Made by a program: the position numbers and the translations under genes. The notes below the pieces were generated by a model, which saw only the letters and a list, made by a program, of their open reading frames with translations, was not told where the DNA came from and made no database searches. A stretch of 21,636 nucleotides of DNA, from positions 1-21,636 of the forward strand of contig CAJUHL010000028.1 of the NCBI GenBank assembly GCA_910586425.1, given 5' to 3'. This document shows positions 14,640-21,636 of this stretch, piece after piece. Position 1 is the first letter of the stretch. Every line of letters begins with the position of its first letter. This stretch comes from an uncultured Bacilli bacterium (GTDB lineage: Bacteria > Bacillota_I > Bacilli_A > RF39 > UBA660).

Positions 14640-15089
14640 TTATAAATAAAAGGAATCAATTTCCAAATCTTCTTTTGCTTGATGGTAAGTATTTTGGTCG
14701 ATTTTACGTAGGGTATCCTTTAAATCTAAATTTTCAATCCGTAGTAATAAATCACTGATAGCGATGATGCCCACTACCTTTTTTTTCTGCGTTACCAAAA
14801 TACGTTTGACTTGATGTTGAGACATTTGTTTTAACAATTCTTCAATGGAAGCAGTTTGCTCAATAGAAATGATGTGATGTGTAATATAGTTTTCAATAGG
14901 TGAATTCATATCTGCATGATTGGCAATTGCTTTTATCACCAAATCACGATCGGTAACCACACCCACTATTTTATTTTCTTTGGCAATTGGTAAAAAACCG
15001 ATATCATGTTGCTTCATTTTTTCTGCAACCATCCAAATGGAGTCTTCTAATTTTCCAACAATAACAGGCTTACTCATAAATTCTTCCAT
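14640..15089 (-). CDS. CBS-pair domain protein (YhcV-like)
   Basis: The 149 residues consist of two CBS motifs. The first is about 8-65 (SIWMVAEKMKQHDIGFLPI, VVTDRDLVIKAI); the second about 70-122 (SIEELLKQMSQHQVKRILV, GIIAISDLLLRI). A short charged C-terminal tail follows. CBS pairs bind adenine nucleotides and act as energy or ligand sensors; no partner domain is fused. Start 15089 has GGTGAT at 15098-15093; ATG 15077 is an alternative, but the first CBS strand seems to need residues from 15089. It is divergent from yunB over 65 bases. Stand-alone CBS proteins such as YhcV are forespore-expressed in Bacillus. Confidence 0.88.
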   Translation of the reverse strand: MEEFMSKPVIVGKLEDSIWMVAEKMKQHDIGFLPIAKENKIVGVVTDRDLVIKAIANHADMNSPIENYITHHIISIEQTASIEELLKQMSQHQVKRILVTQKKKVVGIIAISDLLLRIENLDLKDTLRKIDQNTYHQAKEDLEIDSFYL

Positions 15090-15103
15090 AAAATCACCAT
15101 TTA

Positions 15104-15132
15104 TAGTATGAAATAAGTTGACTTATTTATAC
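15104..15132 (-). promoter_or_regulatory. Possible SigG-type promoter of the CBS gene
   Basis: On the reverse strand, GTATA (15132-15128), 17 bases, then CATACTA (15110-15104) resembles the forespore pattern GNATR-N18-CATNMTA. The predicted start would lie very near the ribosome site, so this is tentative. Confidence 0.3.
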
Positions 15133-15139
15133 ATAAAAT
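15110..15139 (+). promoter_or_regulatory. Possible SigE-type promoter of yunB
   Basis: CATAAAAT (15132-15139) differs from the SigE -10 CATACANT at one position. GAAATAAG (15110-15117), 14 bases upstream, is a weak -35. yunB is SigE-dependent in Bacillus, which is the main support. Confidence 0.3.
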
Positions 15140-15154
15140 GGATTAGGTGATTGT

Positions 15155-15916
15155 ATGCGAAAGCGAATTCATTTGAAAAAAAAGTATTTAATTTTTAATA
15201 AAAAAAATACCAAATGGAATCTTGTAATTGGAATTTTTGTGTTATTGATCATTGCTCTTTTCCTTGCATTTCGTTTTATCAATCAAAAAGTAACACCCAT
15301 TTTAATGGAATATGCCGAATTGCAAGTGGGGCGTATGGCAACACAGGTCATCAGACAGGCTGTATCAACTGAAGTAACAGATAAAATATCAGTAGATGAT
15401 TTATTTTTGATTACGAGAGATTCAAATGGCGATATTAAAACGATTGATTTGAATCCAATCAATGTCAATCGAATGACAGGACTAGTGACAGAAAAGGTAA
15501 GTGAGTATTTAACAAAAGTTGAAATTGGTGAGATTGATAATTTGAATTTATCCGCAGAATTATTTGATAGCAAAAAGGTTAAGAAAGGAATTATTTTCGA
15601 AATTCCATCGGGCATTGTATTTAAAAATCCAATTTTAACCAATATTGGTCCTAAAATTCCTGTGAAACTAAATTTAATTGGAGATATCGCAACCGATATC
15701 AAAACAAAAATTACCAATTATGGAATTAATAATGCGCTTATTGAAGTTTTGGTGTATGTAGAAGTAACAGAACAAGTGATATTACCATTTGCTTCCAAAA
15801 GAGTAACAGTTGAAATGAATGTGCCAATTGCTTTAAAATTAATTCAGGGAACTGTTCCCAATTATTATTTCAATGGAAATGCATCGGATACTAATTTATC
15901 CGTTCCAATTTCTTAA
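15155..15916 (+). CDS. yunB: Sporulation protein YunB
   Basis: The 253-residue protein has a basic start (MRKRIHLKKK) and one transmembrane helix at about 23-42 (LVIGIFVLLIIALFLAFRFI), followed by an outward domain. YunB family features are VTPILMEYAELQVGRMATQVI, IKTIDLNPINVNRM, the characteristic GPKIPVKLNLIGDI, NYGINNALIEVLVYVEV and VILPFAS, ending with IQGTVPNYYFNG. In Bacillus, YunB is a mother-cell protein needed for normal spore formation; its biochemical action is unknown. Start ATG 15155 has TTAGGTGA at 15143-15150. It is followed within 35 bases by a yutD homologue, a neighbour in Bacillus too. Confidence 0.93.
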   Translation: MRKRIHLKKKYLIFNKKNTKWNLVIGIFVLLIIALFLAFRFINQKVTPILMEYAELQVGRMATQVIRQAVSTEVTDKISVDDLFLITRDSNGDIKTIDLNPINVNRMTGLVTEKVSEYLTKVEIGEIDNLNLSAELFDSKKVKKGIIFEIPSGIVFKNPILTNIGPKIPVKLNLIGDIATDIKTKITNYGINNALIEVLVYVEVTEQVILPFASKRVTVEMNVPIALKLIQGTVPNYYFNGNASDTNLSVPIS

Positions 15917-15920
15917 CTTA

Positions 15921-15929
15921 TGATATAAT
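15921..15929 (+). promoter_or_regulatory. Extended -10 promoter before the YutD-family gene
   Basis: TGATATAAT is a TGn-TATAAT motif, 5 bases after the yunB stop. It is identical to the nine-base motif at 13589-13597. Confidence 0.55.
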
Positions 15930-15949
15930 GAAAAAAAGGATGTGAAGAT

Positions 15950-16234
15950 ATGAAGAATGTTACAATAAATAGTATAGAATATGAAATCATAGAAGATTAT
16001 AAAAATGGCTATGACAAAGAAGCCATCGAAGAAAAATTAACCGATTATTTTGAACCTTTTGATTATATTGTAGGAGATTGGGCTTATGGTAAATTAAGAT
16101 TAAAAGGATTTTGTGATAAAACCAATTCGATTTATAGAAAGATGAATGATATTCAAAATAAAGATACCTATTTAAAAAATGAATGTGCCTATGAATGTAA
16201 GTACTTTGTACTTAAAAAAACCAGAGTAGTATAA
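15950..16234 (+). CDS. yutD: YutD family protein (DUF1027)
   Basis: The 94-residue protein keeps the family pattern: a start with IEYEIIEDYKNGYDKEA, the signature DYIVGDWAYGKLRLKGF at about 43-59, and a C-terminal ECAYECKYFVLKK with two cysteines. The family is widespread in Firmicutes and has no firmly established function. AAGGATGTGA at 15937-15946 serves ATG 15950. An extended -10 directly upstream suggests it can be expressed apart from yunB during growth. The length matches the family. Confidence 0.92.
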   Translation: MKNVTINSIEYEIIEDYKNGYDKEAIEEKLTDYFEPFDYIVGDWAYGKLRLKGFCDKTNSIYRKMNDIQNKDTYLKNECAYECKYFVLKKTRVV

Positions 16235-16276
16235 AAATCAATTCGTTAAGGAAAAACAAAAAAATCCTATTTATGC

Positions 16277-16299
16277 AAAACACAGAACACTGTGTTTTT
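16277..16299 (+). terminator. Hairpin terminator before the GH25 gene
   Basis: AAAACACAG (16277-16285) pairs perfectly with CTGTGTTTT (16290-16298) around AACA. The stem is almost the same as the one at 17663-17683 on the other side of the GH25 gene. Confidence 0.82.
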
Positions 16300-16300
16300 A

Positions 16301-16329
16301 TTGCGAAGAAACAAAATATTCTATATAAT
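16301..16329 (+). promoter_or_regulatory. Promoter of the GH25 lysozyme gene
   Basis: TTGCGA (16301-16306) and an exact TATAAT (16324-16329) are 17 bases apart, just after the terminator stem. Confidence 0.65.
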
Positions 16330-16352
16330 GGAAATAGAATAGGGAGTGTCAT

Positions 16353-17549
16353 ATGAAGAAAAAAATATTGGTTCTAGTTGTTTTGCTTGTTTTATTGATA
16401 ATGTCTTATTTTTTGTGGCAGCATTTTAGAATAAAATATGCTAAAATTGAAATCACATTAGTAGATAATTTGACATTAGAGTTTAGTGAAAAGAAAAGGG
16501 TATCTTCTTATATCCAAAGTATCAATGGCAAGATTGTAGATGATTATATAATTGACTCTACAGAATTAGGAAAAAAAGAAGTTGTATTTCAATTTATCAA
16601 TGAAGATAATATCAAAGTAAAATATTCTTATATCATAGAAGTAGTAGATACGAAAGAACCGCTTATATGGCTAGGAAGTAGCTACCGTATTCCGGTTGGA
16701 AGCAATACCAATTTAACCGATAAAATACTATGTGGAGATAATTATGATCATAGACCCAATTGCTACATTGAAGGAACTTATGATTTGAATACAGTAGGAA
16801 TTTATCCACTGGTATTTAAAGCAATTGATAGTAGCGGAAACGAAGAAAGCATCGCATTTGACCTAAACGTATATCAACCAAGTAATTCTAAAACAGAAAA
16901 TCCCAAACCAACAACATATACTGATTTCAATGACATAATAAGAAAACATAAAAAAGAGACTACTAAAATTGGAATCGATGTATCTAGTTGGCAAGGTACT
17001 ATTGATTTTGAAAAAATCAAAAAAGCAGGGGTTGAATTTATCATGATAAGAGTGGGAGGTACAAAAGGGACCAATGGAGAATATTTTTTAGATAAACAAT
17101 TTGAAAGAAACATGAAAGAAGCATCTCTTCATGGAATCGATGTGGGTATTTATTTCTATTCCTATGCCGATTCCATTGAAGGTGCCAAACAAGATGCGAA
17201 ATGGGTAATAGAACAATTGAAGGATTATAAAATCAATTTACCAATTGCCTTTGATTGGGAGGAATGGGCATACTTTAATGATTATAATTTAAGCTTTTTT
17301 GGACTTACTACTTTAGCACAGACTTTTTTAGATACCTTGAGGGATGCAGGATATCAAGGCATGTTATATAGTAGTAAACTTTATTTGGAAAAGGTTTGGT
17401 TAGAAACGGAATACGATATTTGGTTAGCGCATTATACAGAGCAGACTGATTATGAAGGAAACTATAAAATATGGCAATTATGTGATAATGGAAAAGTAGA
17501 TGGAATAGAAGGACCTGTAGACATTAATGTTATGTATATAAACCAGTAA
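16353..17549 (+). CDS. Membrane-anchored GH25 lysozyme with N-terminal Ig-like region
   Basis: This is a cell-wall muramidase that cuts the N-acetylmuramic acid–N-acetylglucosamine bond. ATG 16353 has AGGGAG at 16341-16346. An N-terminal helix (residues 4-22, ILVLVVLLVLLIMSYFLW) anchors or exports it. Residues 35-175 form two beta-rich stretches resembling bacterial Ig-like/DUF5011 repeats (VDTKEPLIWLGSSYRIPVG, GTYDLNTVGIYPL), with two cysteines near 129 and 138 that could bond. The GH25 domain runs from about 205 to 398: GIDVSSWQG (D209 catalytic-site region), the DWEEW motif with D301 and E303, and the closing IWQLCDNG and DINVMY. It is monocistronic between two hairpins. It may act in wall remodelling in growth or sporulation. 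Confidence 0.93.
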   Translation: MKKKILVLVVLLVLLIMSYFLWQHFRIKYAKIEITLVDNLTLEFSEKKRVSSYIQSINGKIVDDYIIDSTELGKKEVVFQFINEDNIKVKYSYIIEVVDTKEPLIWLGSSYRIPVGSNTNLTDKILCGDNYDHRPNCYIEGTYDLNTVGIYPLVFKAIDSSGNEESIAFDLNVYQPSNSKTENPKPTTYTDFNDIIRKHKKETTKIGIDVSSWQGTIDFEKIKKAGVEFIMIRVGGTKGTNGEYFLDKQFERNMKEASLHGIDVGIYFYSYADSIEGAKQDAKWVIEQLKDYKINLPIAFDWEEWAYFNDYNLSFFGLTTLAQTFLDTLRDAGYQGMLYSSKLYLEKVWLETEYDIWLAHYTEQTDYEGNYKIWQLCDNGKVDGIEGPVDINVMYINQ

Positions 17550-17564
17550 GATGATTTTTAATAA

Positions 17565-17660
17565 AAAAGAGAAAACGAATTGGAGTATGATAATGGAAAA
17601 TATGTGTCTAAAGCAGTAATAATGCCCGATGTAGATAGATTCTTGAATATACGATTATAG
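17565..17660 (+). pseudogene. Short open stretch, possible gene remnant before prfB
   Basis: After two stop codons (17559-17564), the frame is open to the TAG at 17658 and reads ELEYDNGKYV, then IMPDVDRFLNIRL, which looks protein-like. It has no ATG start. The 229 bases between the GH25 gene and prfB otherwise hold a terminator and the prfB promoter. Confidence 0.3.
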
Positions 17661-17662
17661 TG

Positions 17663-17687
17663 AAACACAGTATCCCTGTGTTTTATT
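17663..17687 (+). terminator. Hairpin terminator upstream of prfB
   Basis: AAACACAG (17663-17670) pairs with CTGTGTTT (17676-17683) around TATCC, followed by TATT. Confidence 0.75.
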
Positions 17688-17747
17688 GTGGTAAAATGTA
17701 GCCAGATACAAAAGGTAAAAAAAGGAATACCATAATAGACAAAAAGA

Positions 17748-17756
17748 TGGTATAAT
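17748..17756 (+). promoter_or_regulatory. Extended -10 promoter of prfB
   Basis: TGGTATAAT is a TGn-TATAAT motif without a clear -35, 22 bases upstream of the prfB start codon. Confidence 0.6.
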
Positions 17757-17778
17757 GGATATGATTGGAGGCTAACAA

Positions 17779-18889
17779 ATGGAAGTAAATGAACTATGTA
17801 ATTTGTACCAAGAATATTTCAATAAAATAAATGAATTATGGAGGTCTCTTTGACCCAGAAAATAAGAAATTGCGGATTGCTGCACTAGAAGAACAAATTG
17901 GCCAATCTCATTTTTGGGATAACAAAAAAGAAAGCGAAATAGTAATCAATGAGTTGAATCTTCTAAAAAGGAAACTGCAACAACCAGAAGAGTTACAAAA
18001 AAAAATAAAAAACAATTTAGAACTTTTAGATATTCTAAAATTAGAAGAGGATTTAGAACTTCGAACATTAATAGAAGAAGAAGTCAAGCAAATCAAAGAA
18101 GCATTAGAACAATGTGAAATAGAACTTTTATTAAGTGGCCCTTATGACGCATTGGGCGCTATTTTAGAGCTACACTCTGGTGCTGGGGGAACAGAAGCTT
18201 GTGATTGGAACAATATGCTGTTTCGTATGTATACAAGATGGTGTGAAAAAAATCATTATAAAGTTGAAGTTATTGATGAACAACCAGGGGAAGAAGCTGG
18301 AATGAAAAGTATTACCATGTTAGTGAAGGGGGACTATGCCTATGGATACCTCAAATGTGAAAAGGGTGTCCATCGTTTGGTTCGTATTTCTCCTTTTGAT
18401 TCAGGTGCAAGAAGACATACTTCATTTGCCTCTTTAAATGTCACCCCCCTTTTTGAAAATAATAATATCGATATTGAAATCAAAGAAAGTGATTTGCGAA
18501 TTGATGTATATCGTAGTAGTGGTTGTGGTGGACAAGGGGTGAATACCACTGATAGTGCTGTTCGAATTACCCATTTACCAACTAAAATTGTCGTTACTTG
18601 TCAAAATGAGCGTAGTCAAATTCAAAACAAAGAAAAAGCGATGGAAGTTTTAAAAAATAAACTTTATCAACTGGAATTAGAAAAACAAGAACGTGAAATG
18701 AAAAATATCAGTGGTGATAACATGGATATCAACTTTGGTTCCCAAATTAGAAGTTATGTCATGCATCCTTATTCCATGGTGAAAGACCATAGAACGAATA
18801 CAGAAACTGCCCAGGTATCAAAAGTATTGGATGGCGACATTGATTTATTCATCAATGATAATCTTAAGAAAGGAAGTACGCATGTTTAA
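17779..18889 (+). CDS. prfB: Peptide chain release factor 2, expressed by programmed +1 frameshift
   Basis: Translation starts at ATG 17779 (TTGGAGGC at 17765-17772), reads 24 codons to an in-frame TGA at 17851, then shifts +1 to continue at GAC 17852. The joined product has 369 residues, the family length. The SPF motif (204-206), which reads UGA and UAA stops, and the GGQ motif (250-252), which triggers peptide release, are both intact. The N-terminal helical domain comes first (IGQSHFWDNKKESE). RF2 limits its own synthesis: when it is scarce, the pause at UGA favours the shift. A functional RF2 shows that UGA is a stop here. It is the first gene of a tight block with the YitT-family gene and ftsEX. 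Confidence 0.97.
17840..17854 (+). other. Programmed +1 ribosomal frameshift site of prfB
   Basis: GGAGG (17840-17844) is an internal Shine-Dalgarno-like element placed 3 bases (TCT) ahead of CTT-TGA-C. This matches the known arrangement of SD element, slippery CUU, UGA stop and following C. The shift drops one base (T at 17851), so the zero-frame stop ends only a 24-residue leader. Confidence 0.95.
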
Positions 18890-19763
18890 ACGGAAAAAAC
18901 ACATATTAGATGAAAATATTATTAAAAATATTTATAAAAAAGATCGCTTATTTCGTTATGCCGAATTTTTGCTTGGACTTTTATTAACCGCAATTGCTTT
19001 CAATGTATTTATTTTACCAAGTAGTCTTGTTTATGGTGTGAGTGGATTAGGTGTTATTGCCAAACATCTTTGGAAGATAGATCCTTCCATTGTGATTATG
19101 ATTGGTAGTGTTCTTTTATTAATCCTTAGTTTTGTTCTACTTGGAAAAGAAAAAACCGCAAGTTCTGTGGTAGGATCATTATTGTATCCTGTTTTTGTCA
19201 AATTAACTGAAAATGTTCCCAATTATGTCAACATTGAGGGAACAGAACCATTTGTGATGGTTTTATTTGGATCTGTGATTAGTGGCTTTGGATTGGGATT
19301 GATTTTCAAAGCAGGTTTTACAACTGGTGGAACTGATATATTAAATCAGATTGTATCTAAATATGCAAAAATTTCAATGGGAAATGCCATGTTTTTCACA
19401 GATGGTCTTATCATTTGTCTTTCTATTTTTGTCTTTGGATGGACAAAATTTATGTATTCCATTTTAACCCTATATATTATTAGTATTATGACTGATAAAG
19501 TGATTTTAGGAATCTCTCAATCCAAAGCATTTTATATTATTACCAATCATGAAACCGAAATTAAAGAGTTTATTTTACAACATTTAAGTCATGGAGTAAC
19601 TGTATTAGATGGTCATGGAGGATATACTGGAAATCATCAAAGGGTAATTATGTGCATCATTCCAACGAAAGAATATTTTATGTTCAAAGAAGGAATTCAT
19701 CAAATTGATCAAAAGGCCTTTTTTGTAGTAACAGATGCTTATGAAGTATCTGGAGGAGAATAA
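18882..19763 (+). CDS. YitT-family membrane protein (YvjA-like)
   Basis: ATG 18882 (293 residues, MFKRKKHILDEN...) has AAAGGAAG at 18869-18876 and overlaps the prfB end by 8 bases; the longer frame from 18831 lies inside prfB. It is a polytopic membrane protein with about five or six helices (LLGLLLTAIAFNVFILP, VIMIGSVLLLILSFVLL, FVMVLFGSVISGFGLGLIF, FTDGLIICLSIFVFGW). The N-terminal part has the family's FILPSSLVYGVSGLGVI and GFTTGGTDIL motifs. The C-terminal DUF2179 domain (GVTVLDGHGGYTGNHQRVIMCI) is soluble. Function is not established for the family. In Bacillus the YitT-family gene yvjA lies between prfB and ftsEX, so this is probably its orthologue. Confidence 0.92.
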   Translation: MFKRKKHILDENIIKNIYKKDRLFRYAEFLLGLLLTAIAFNVFILPSSLVYGVSGLGVIAKHLWKIDPSIVIMIGSVLLLILSFVLLGKEKTASSVVGSLLYPVFVKLTENVPNYVNIEGTEPFVMVLFGSVISGFGLGLIFKAGFTTGGTDILNQIVSKYAKISMGNAMFFTDGLIICLSIFVFGWTKFMYSILTLYIISIMTDKVILGISQSKAFYIITNHETEIKEFILQHLSHGVTVLDGHGGYTGNHQRVIMCIIPTKEYFMFKEGIHQIDQKAFFVVTDAYEVSGGE

Positions 19764-19774
19764 GGAGGTAATAT

Positions 19775-20470
19775 ATGGATATTATTCGTTTCCAACATGT
19801 GAAAAAACAATATAAGACAGGGGTAACCGCAATACATGATCTTTCTTTGAATATTGAAAAAGGGGATTTTGTTTTTATCATCGGTTCTACTGGATGTGGA
19901 AAATCGACATTGATTAAAATGATTTACCGTGCAGAAAAGCCGACTAGTGGGAAAATATTAGTAGGTGGAATAGATGTTGCGAAATTAAGAGACAGCAAAG
20001 TTTATAAAATTCGAAGAAAAATTGGTGTCGTTTTCCAAGACTTTCAATTATTGGCACGGTCAACCGTATATGAGAATGTTGCTTTTGCGCTTGAAGTATT
20101 TGGTTTACCAAAATCAGAAATTCATTCCAAAGTAATAAAGGCTCTGGATTTGGTTGGATTAAAACATAAAGCCAAAAATTATCCAAATCAACTATCAGGT
20201 GGAGAACAACAGCGTGTTGCGATTGCTCGTGCGATTGTCAATGGGCCAAAACTATTGATTTGTGATGAACCAACTGGAAATTTGGATGAAAATACAAGTA
20301 TGGGAATTATGAATGTCATTGAAGAAATCAATAAATTAGGAACTACTATTATTATGGTGACACATGATAATGAAATTGTAAATCGTATGAAAAAAAGGGT
20401 TATTTTACTAGATAGTGGACGTATTTTAAAGGATTATGAGAAAGGAACTTATACACATGAAAGCATTTAG
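19775..20470 (+). CDS. ftsE: Cell division ATP-binding protein FtsE
   Basis: This 231-residue ABC ATPase has Walker [10 protein letters not shown] (37-45), a Q-loop in VVFQDFQLL, signature LSGGEQQRV, Walker [10 protein letters not shown] with GNLD, and a switch His in VTHDNE. FtsE pairs with FtsX at the inner face of the membrane. In Bacilli the complex activates the wall hydrolase CwlO during elongation rather than transporting a substrate. AAGGAGG (19763-19769) is an ideal ribosome site. The gene is 11 bases after the YitT-family gene, and its last 14 bases overlap the start of ftsX, suggesting coupled translation. Confidence 0.97.
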   Translation: MDIIRFQHVKKQYKTGVTAIHDLSLNIEKGDFVFIIGSTGCGKSTLIKMIYRAEKPTSGKILVGGIDVAKLRDSKVYKIRRKIGVVFQDFQLLARSTVYENVAFALEVFGLPKSEIHSKVIKALDLVGLKHKAKNYPNQLSGGEQQRVAIARAIVNGPKLLICDEPTGNLDENTSMGIMNVIEEINKLGTTIIMVTHDNEIVNRMKKRVILLDSGRILKDYEKGTYTHESI

Positions 20471-21356
20471 AATATTTGGTCGAAATATAAGAGATGCACT
20501 CAAAAGTGTATTTCGTAATTTTTCCTTATCTTTAGCATCCATTTCTTGTATTACCATCACTTTAATTGTCGTATCCTTATCTGTTATTTTATCATTTAAT
20601 GTCAATAATTTTGCTACCTTGGTCGAAAAAGATGTCACCATTGTTGCTTTTTTGGACTTGGATATCACACAGGATACTAGACAACAAGTCTCTAAAGCAA
20701 TCCAGAAATTAGACAATATCGAATCTGTAACTTTTCAATCAAAGGTAGAAATTGCATCAGAAATGATGGAATCTTCAGAGGTATTTAAAAATATTATGTC
20801 TAATTGGTCGGAAGAAGAAAGTCCTATTCAAGATACTTATTTGGTAAAAGTAACAGATATTGAGCATATTAAAACAACAGCAGATGAAATCAAAAAGATA
20901 GAAGGTGTTTCGGTTGTAAAATATGGAGAAGGCATGGTGGAACAATTAATTTCTGTTTTTGATATTGTAAGAAAGGTTACCATTGGGATTGTCATTGCTC
21001 TAATTATCGTAACTGCCTTTTTAATTACCAATACCATCAAAATCACCATCTTTTCAAGAAGACGAGAAATTGAAATTATGCGCCTTGTTGGAGCCTCTAA
21101 TATCAATATAAAAATTCCATTCTTATTTGAAGGATTATTTTTAGGAGTTTTAGGTTCTATTGTTCCAATTGCGATTACCATATATGGCTATATAGCCCTC
21201 TATACCCATTTTAATGGACAAATGTTTTCCCCATTTATCAAACTGATTGAGCCACAACCATTTGTTTATTTCATATCAGTATTTCTATTAATAGTAGGAA
21301 TTATGGTAGGGATGTATGGAAGCTTTAGAGCGGTTAAAAAATATTTAAAAGTATAA
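20457..21356 (+). CDS. ftsX: Cell division protein FtsX
   Basis: ATG 20457 gives 299 residues ([17 protein letters not shown]), the usual length, with AAAGGAAC at 20441-20448; the longer opening at 20436 lies inside ftsE. An N-terminal cytoplasmic arm is followed by helix 1 (about 20-45, ISCITITLIVVSLSVIL). An outward domain (46-170) comes next, then three C-terminal helices (IGIVIALIIVTAFLITN, FLGVLGSIVPIAITIYGY, FISVFLLIVGIMVGMYG). Between them is the conserved FSRRREIEIMRLVGAS coupling segment, which contacts FtsE. It transmits ATP hydrolysis to a peptidoglycan hydrolase. The hydrolase partner is not next to it; the GH25 gene upstream is a different enzyme class. Confidence 0.97.
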   Translation: MKAFRIFGRNIRDALKSVFRNFSLSLASISCITITLIVVSLSVILSFNVNNFATLVEKDVTIVAFLDLDITQDTRQQVSKAIQKLDNIESVTFQSKVEIASEMMESSEVFKNIMSNWSEEESPIQDTYLVKVTDIEHIKTTADEIKKIEGVSVVKYGEGMVEQLISVFDIVRKVTIGIVIALIIVTAFLITNTIKITIFSRRREIEIMRLVGASNINIKIPFLFEGLFLGVLGSIVPIAITIYGYIALYTHFNGQMFSPFIKLIEPQPFVYFISVFLLIVGIMVGMYGSFRAVKKYLKV

Positions 21357-21422
21357 GCAAATAGATTCATCACCCAATCAGATAAATAAAAAGGTTGATT
21401 CAAAACATAAATTTCGAATGAT

Positions 21423-21442
21423 AAGGGGCAAGCCCCTTTTTT
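21423..21442 (+). terminator. GC-rich terminator after ftsX
   Basis: AAGGGG (21423-21428) pairs with CCCCTT (21433-21438) around CAAG, followed by TTTT. It closes the prfB–ftsX block. Confidence 0.85.
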
Positions 21443-21447
21443 AGTGG

Positions 21448-21476
21448 TTGAATGAAGGGGAAAAAACGGGTATAAT
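21448..21476 (+). promoter_or_regulatory. Promoter of the pilin-like gene
   Basis: TTGAAT (21448-21453) and an exact TATAAT (21471-21476) are 17 bases apart, directly after the terminator. Confidence 0.65.
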
Positions 21477-21500
21477 AATAAAAGAATAGGAGATGTAGGA

Positions 21501-21636
21501 ATGAAACAAAAGGGATTTACATTAATCGAATTACTCGCAGTCATTGTAATATTAGCCATTATAGCGTTAATCGCAACACCCATGATAATGGATGTAATAG
21601 AAAAAAGTAGAAGAGGAGCAGCCATTGAATCGGTAA
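21501..21636 (+). CDS. Type IV pilin-like / pseudopilin protein, N-terminal part (3' cut by window edge)
   Basis: ATG 21501 has AGGAGATG at 21488-21495. The 45 residues visible are a textbook class III signal: a short basic leader MKQKG, the cleavage site G|FTLIELL with Glu at position 5 of the mature protein, and then a hydrophobic helix (AVIVILAIIALIATPM) followed by EKSRRGA. A prepilin peptidase would cut after G5 and methylate F6, and the helix would pack in the pilus core. It could belong to a competence (Com) pseudopilus, a type IV pilus, or a single-pilin system; the rest lies outside the window. Confidence 0.9.
   Translation, partial: MKQKGFTLIELLAVIVILAIIALIATPMIMDVIEKSRRGAAIESV

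Noticed and set aside
15283..15717. Reverse-strand 144-codon frame inside yunB
   Set aside because: It is antisense to a clearly recognised YunB protein, with no ribosome site or promoter.
17831..18889. prfB starting at the ATG at 17831 in the downstream frame
   Set aside because: An upstream zero-frame leader with a proper ribosome site ends at the classic CTT-TGA-C slip site; the joined frame gives the normal RF2 length.
1..21636. Mycoplasma-type code with TGA as tryptophan, suggested by the low GC
   Set aside because: Genes end at TGA (for example at 1553-1555), Trp is encoded by TGG, and an intact RF2 with its UGA-dependent frameshift site is present.
1..21636. tRNA or rRNA genes
   Set aside because: No cloverleaf with a GTTCRA-type T arm or rRNA-like conserved stretch was noticed by eye in the spaces between genes; a dedicated tRNA scan was not possible.

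Overview
The window is AT-rich DNA from a Gram-positive, spore-forming member of the Bacilli or a close Firmicutes relative. It carries spoIVA, spoVIF and yunB, a yutD homologue, and a prfB–YitT–ftsE–ftsX block like the one known in Bacillus. TGA acts as a stop: genes end on it and prfB has an RF2-type frameshift site, so the code is standard bacterial, not Mycoplasma-like. The species cannot be named from the sequence.

Positions 1-7420 hold the 3' end of an Rhs/YD-repeat polymorphic toxin locus. A 5'-truncated rhs gene with its own C-terminal tip is followed by two small membrane proteins. Three displaced cassettes follow. Each has a copy of the end of the Rhs core, a different tip, and a small putative immunity gene. 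Core copies 1, 2 and 3 align at constant offsets (2511 and 2234 bases). The displaced copies lack convincing starts, and two carry apparent frameshifts (near 3240 and 6360), as expected of silent recombination donors or decaying modules. Three cassettes have membrane-anchored candidate immunity proteins; the last has a soluble DUF2691-like one.

Positions 7421-9155 hold a nested inverted repeat, a phage-type holin, an overlapping M23-like endolysin with a C-terminal domain, and a start-less ORF remnant. A link between this lysis pair and Rhs release is possible but unproven.

Positions 9156-16234 are conserved chromosome: ysxC and der (ribosome-assembly GTPases), three unrecognised proteins, spoIVA and spoVIF (reverse strand), a CBS-pair protein diverging from yunB, and a YutD-family protein. 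Candidate sporulation-type promoters precede the sporulation genes.

Positions 16235-21636 carry a membrane-anchored GH25 lysozyme between two near-identical hairpins, then prfB with programmed +1 frameshift, a YitT-family membrane protein, ftsE and ftsX (the FtsEX division/cell-wall-hydrolase regulator), a strong terminator, and the start of a type IV pilin-like gene cut by the window edge.
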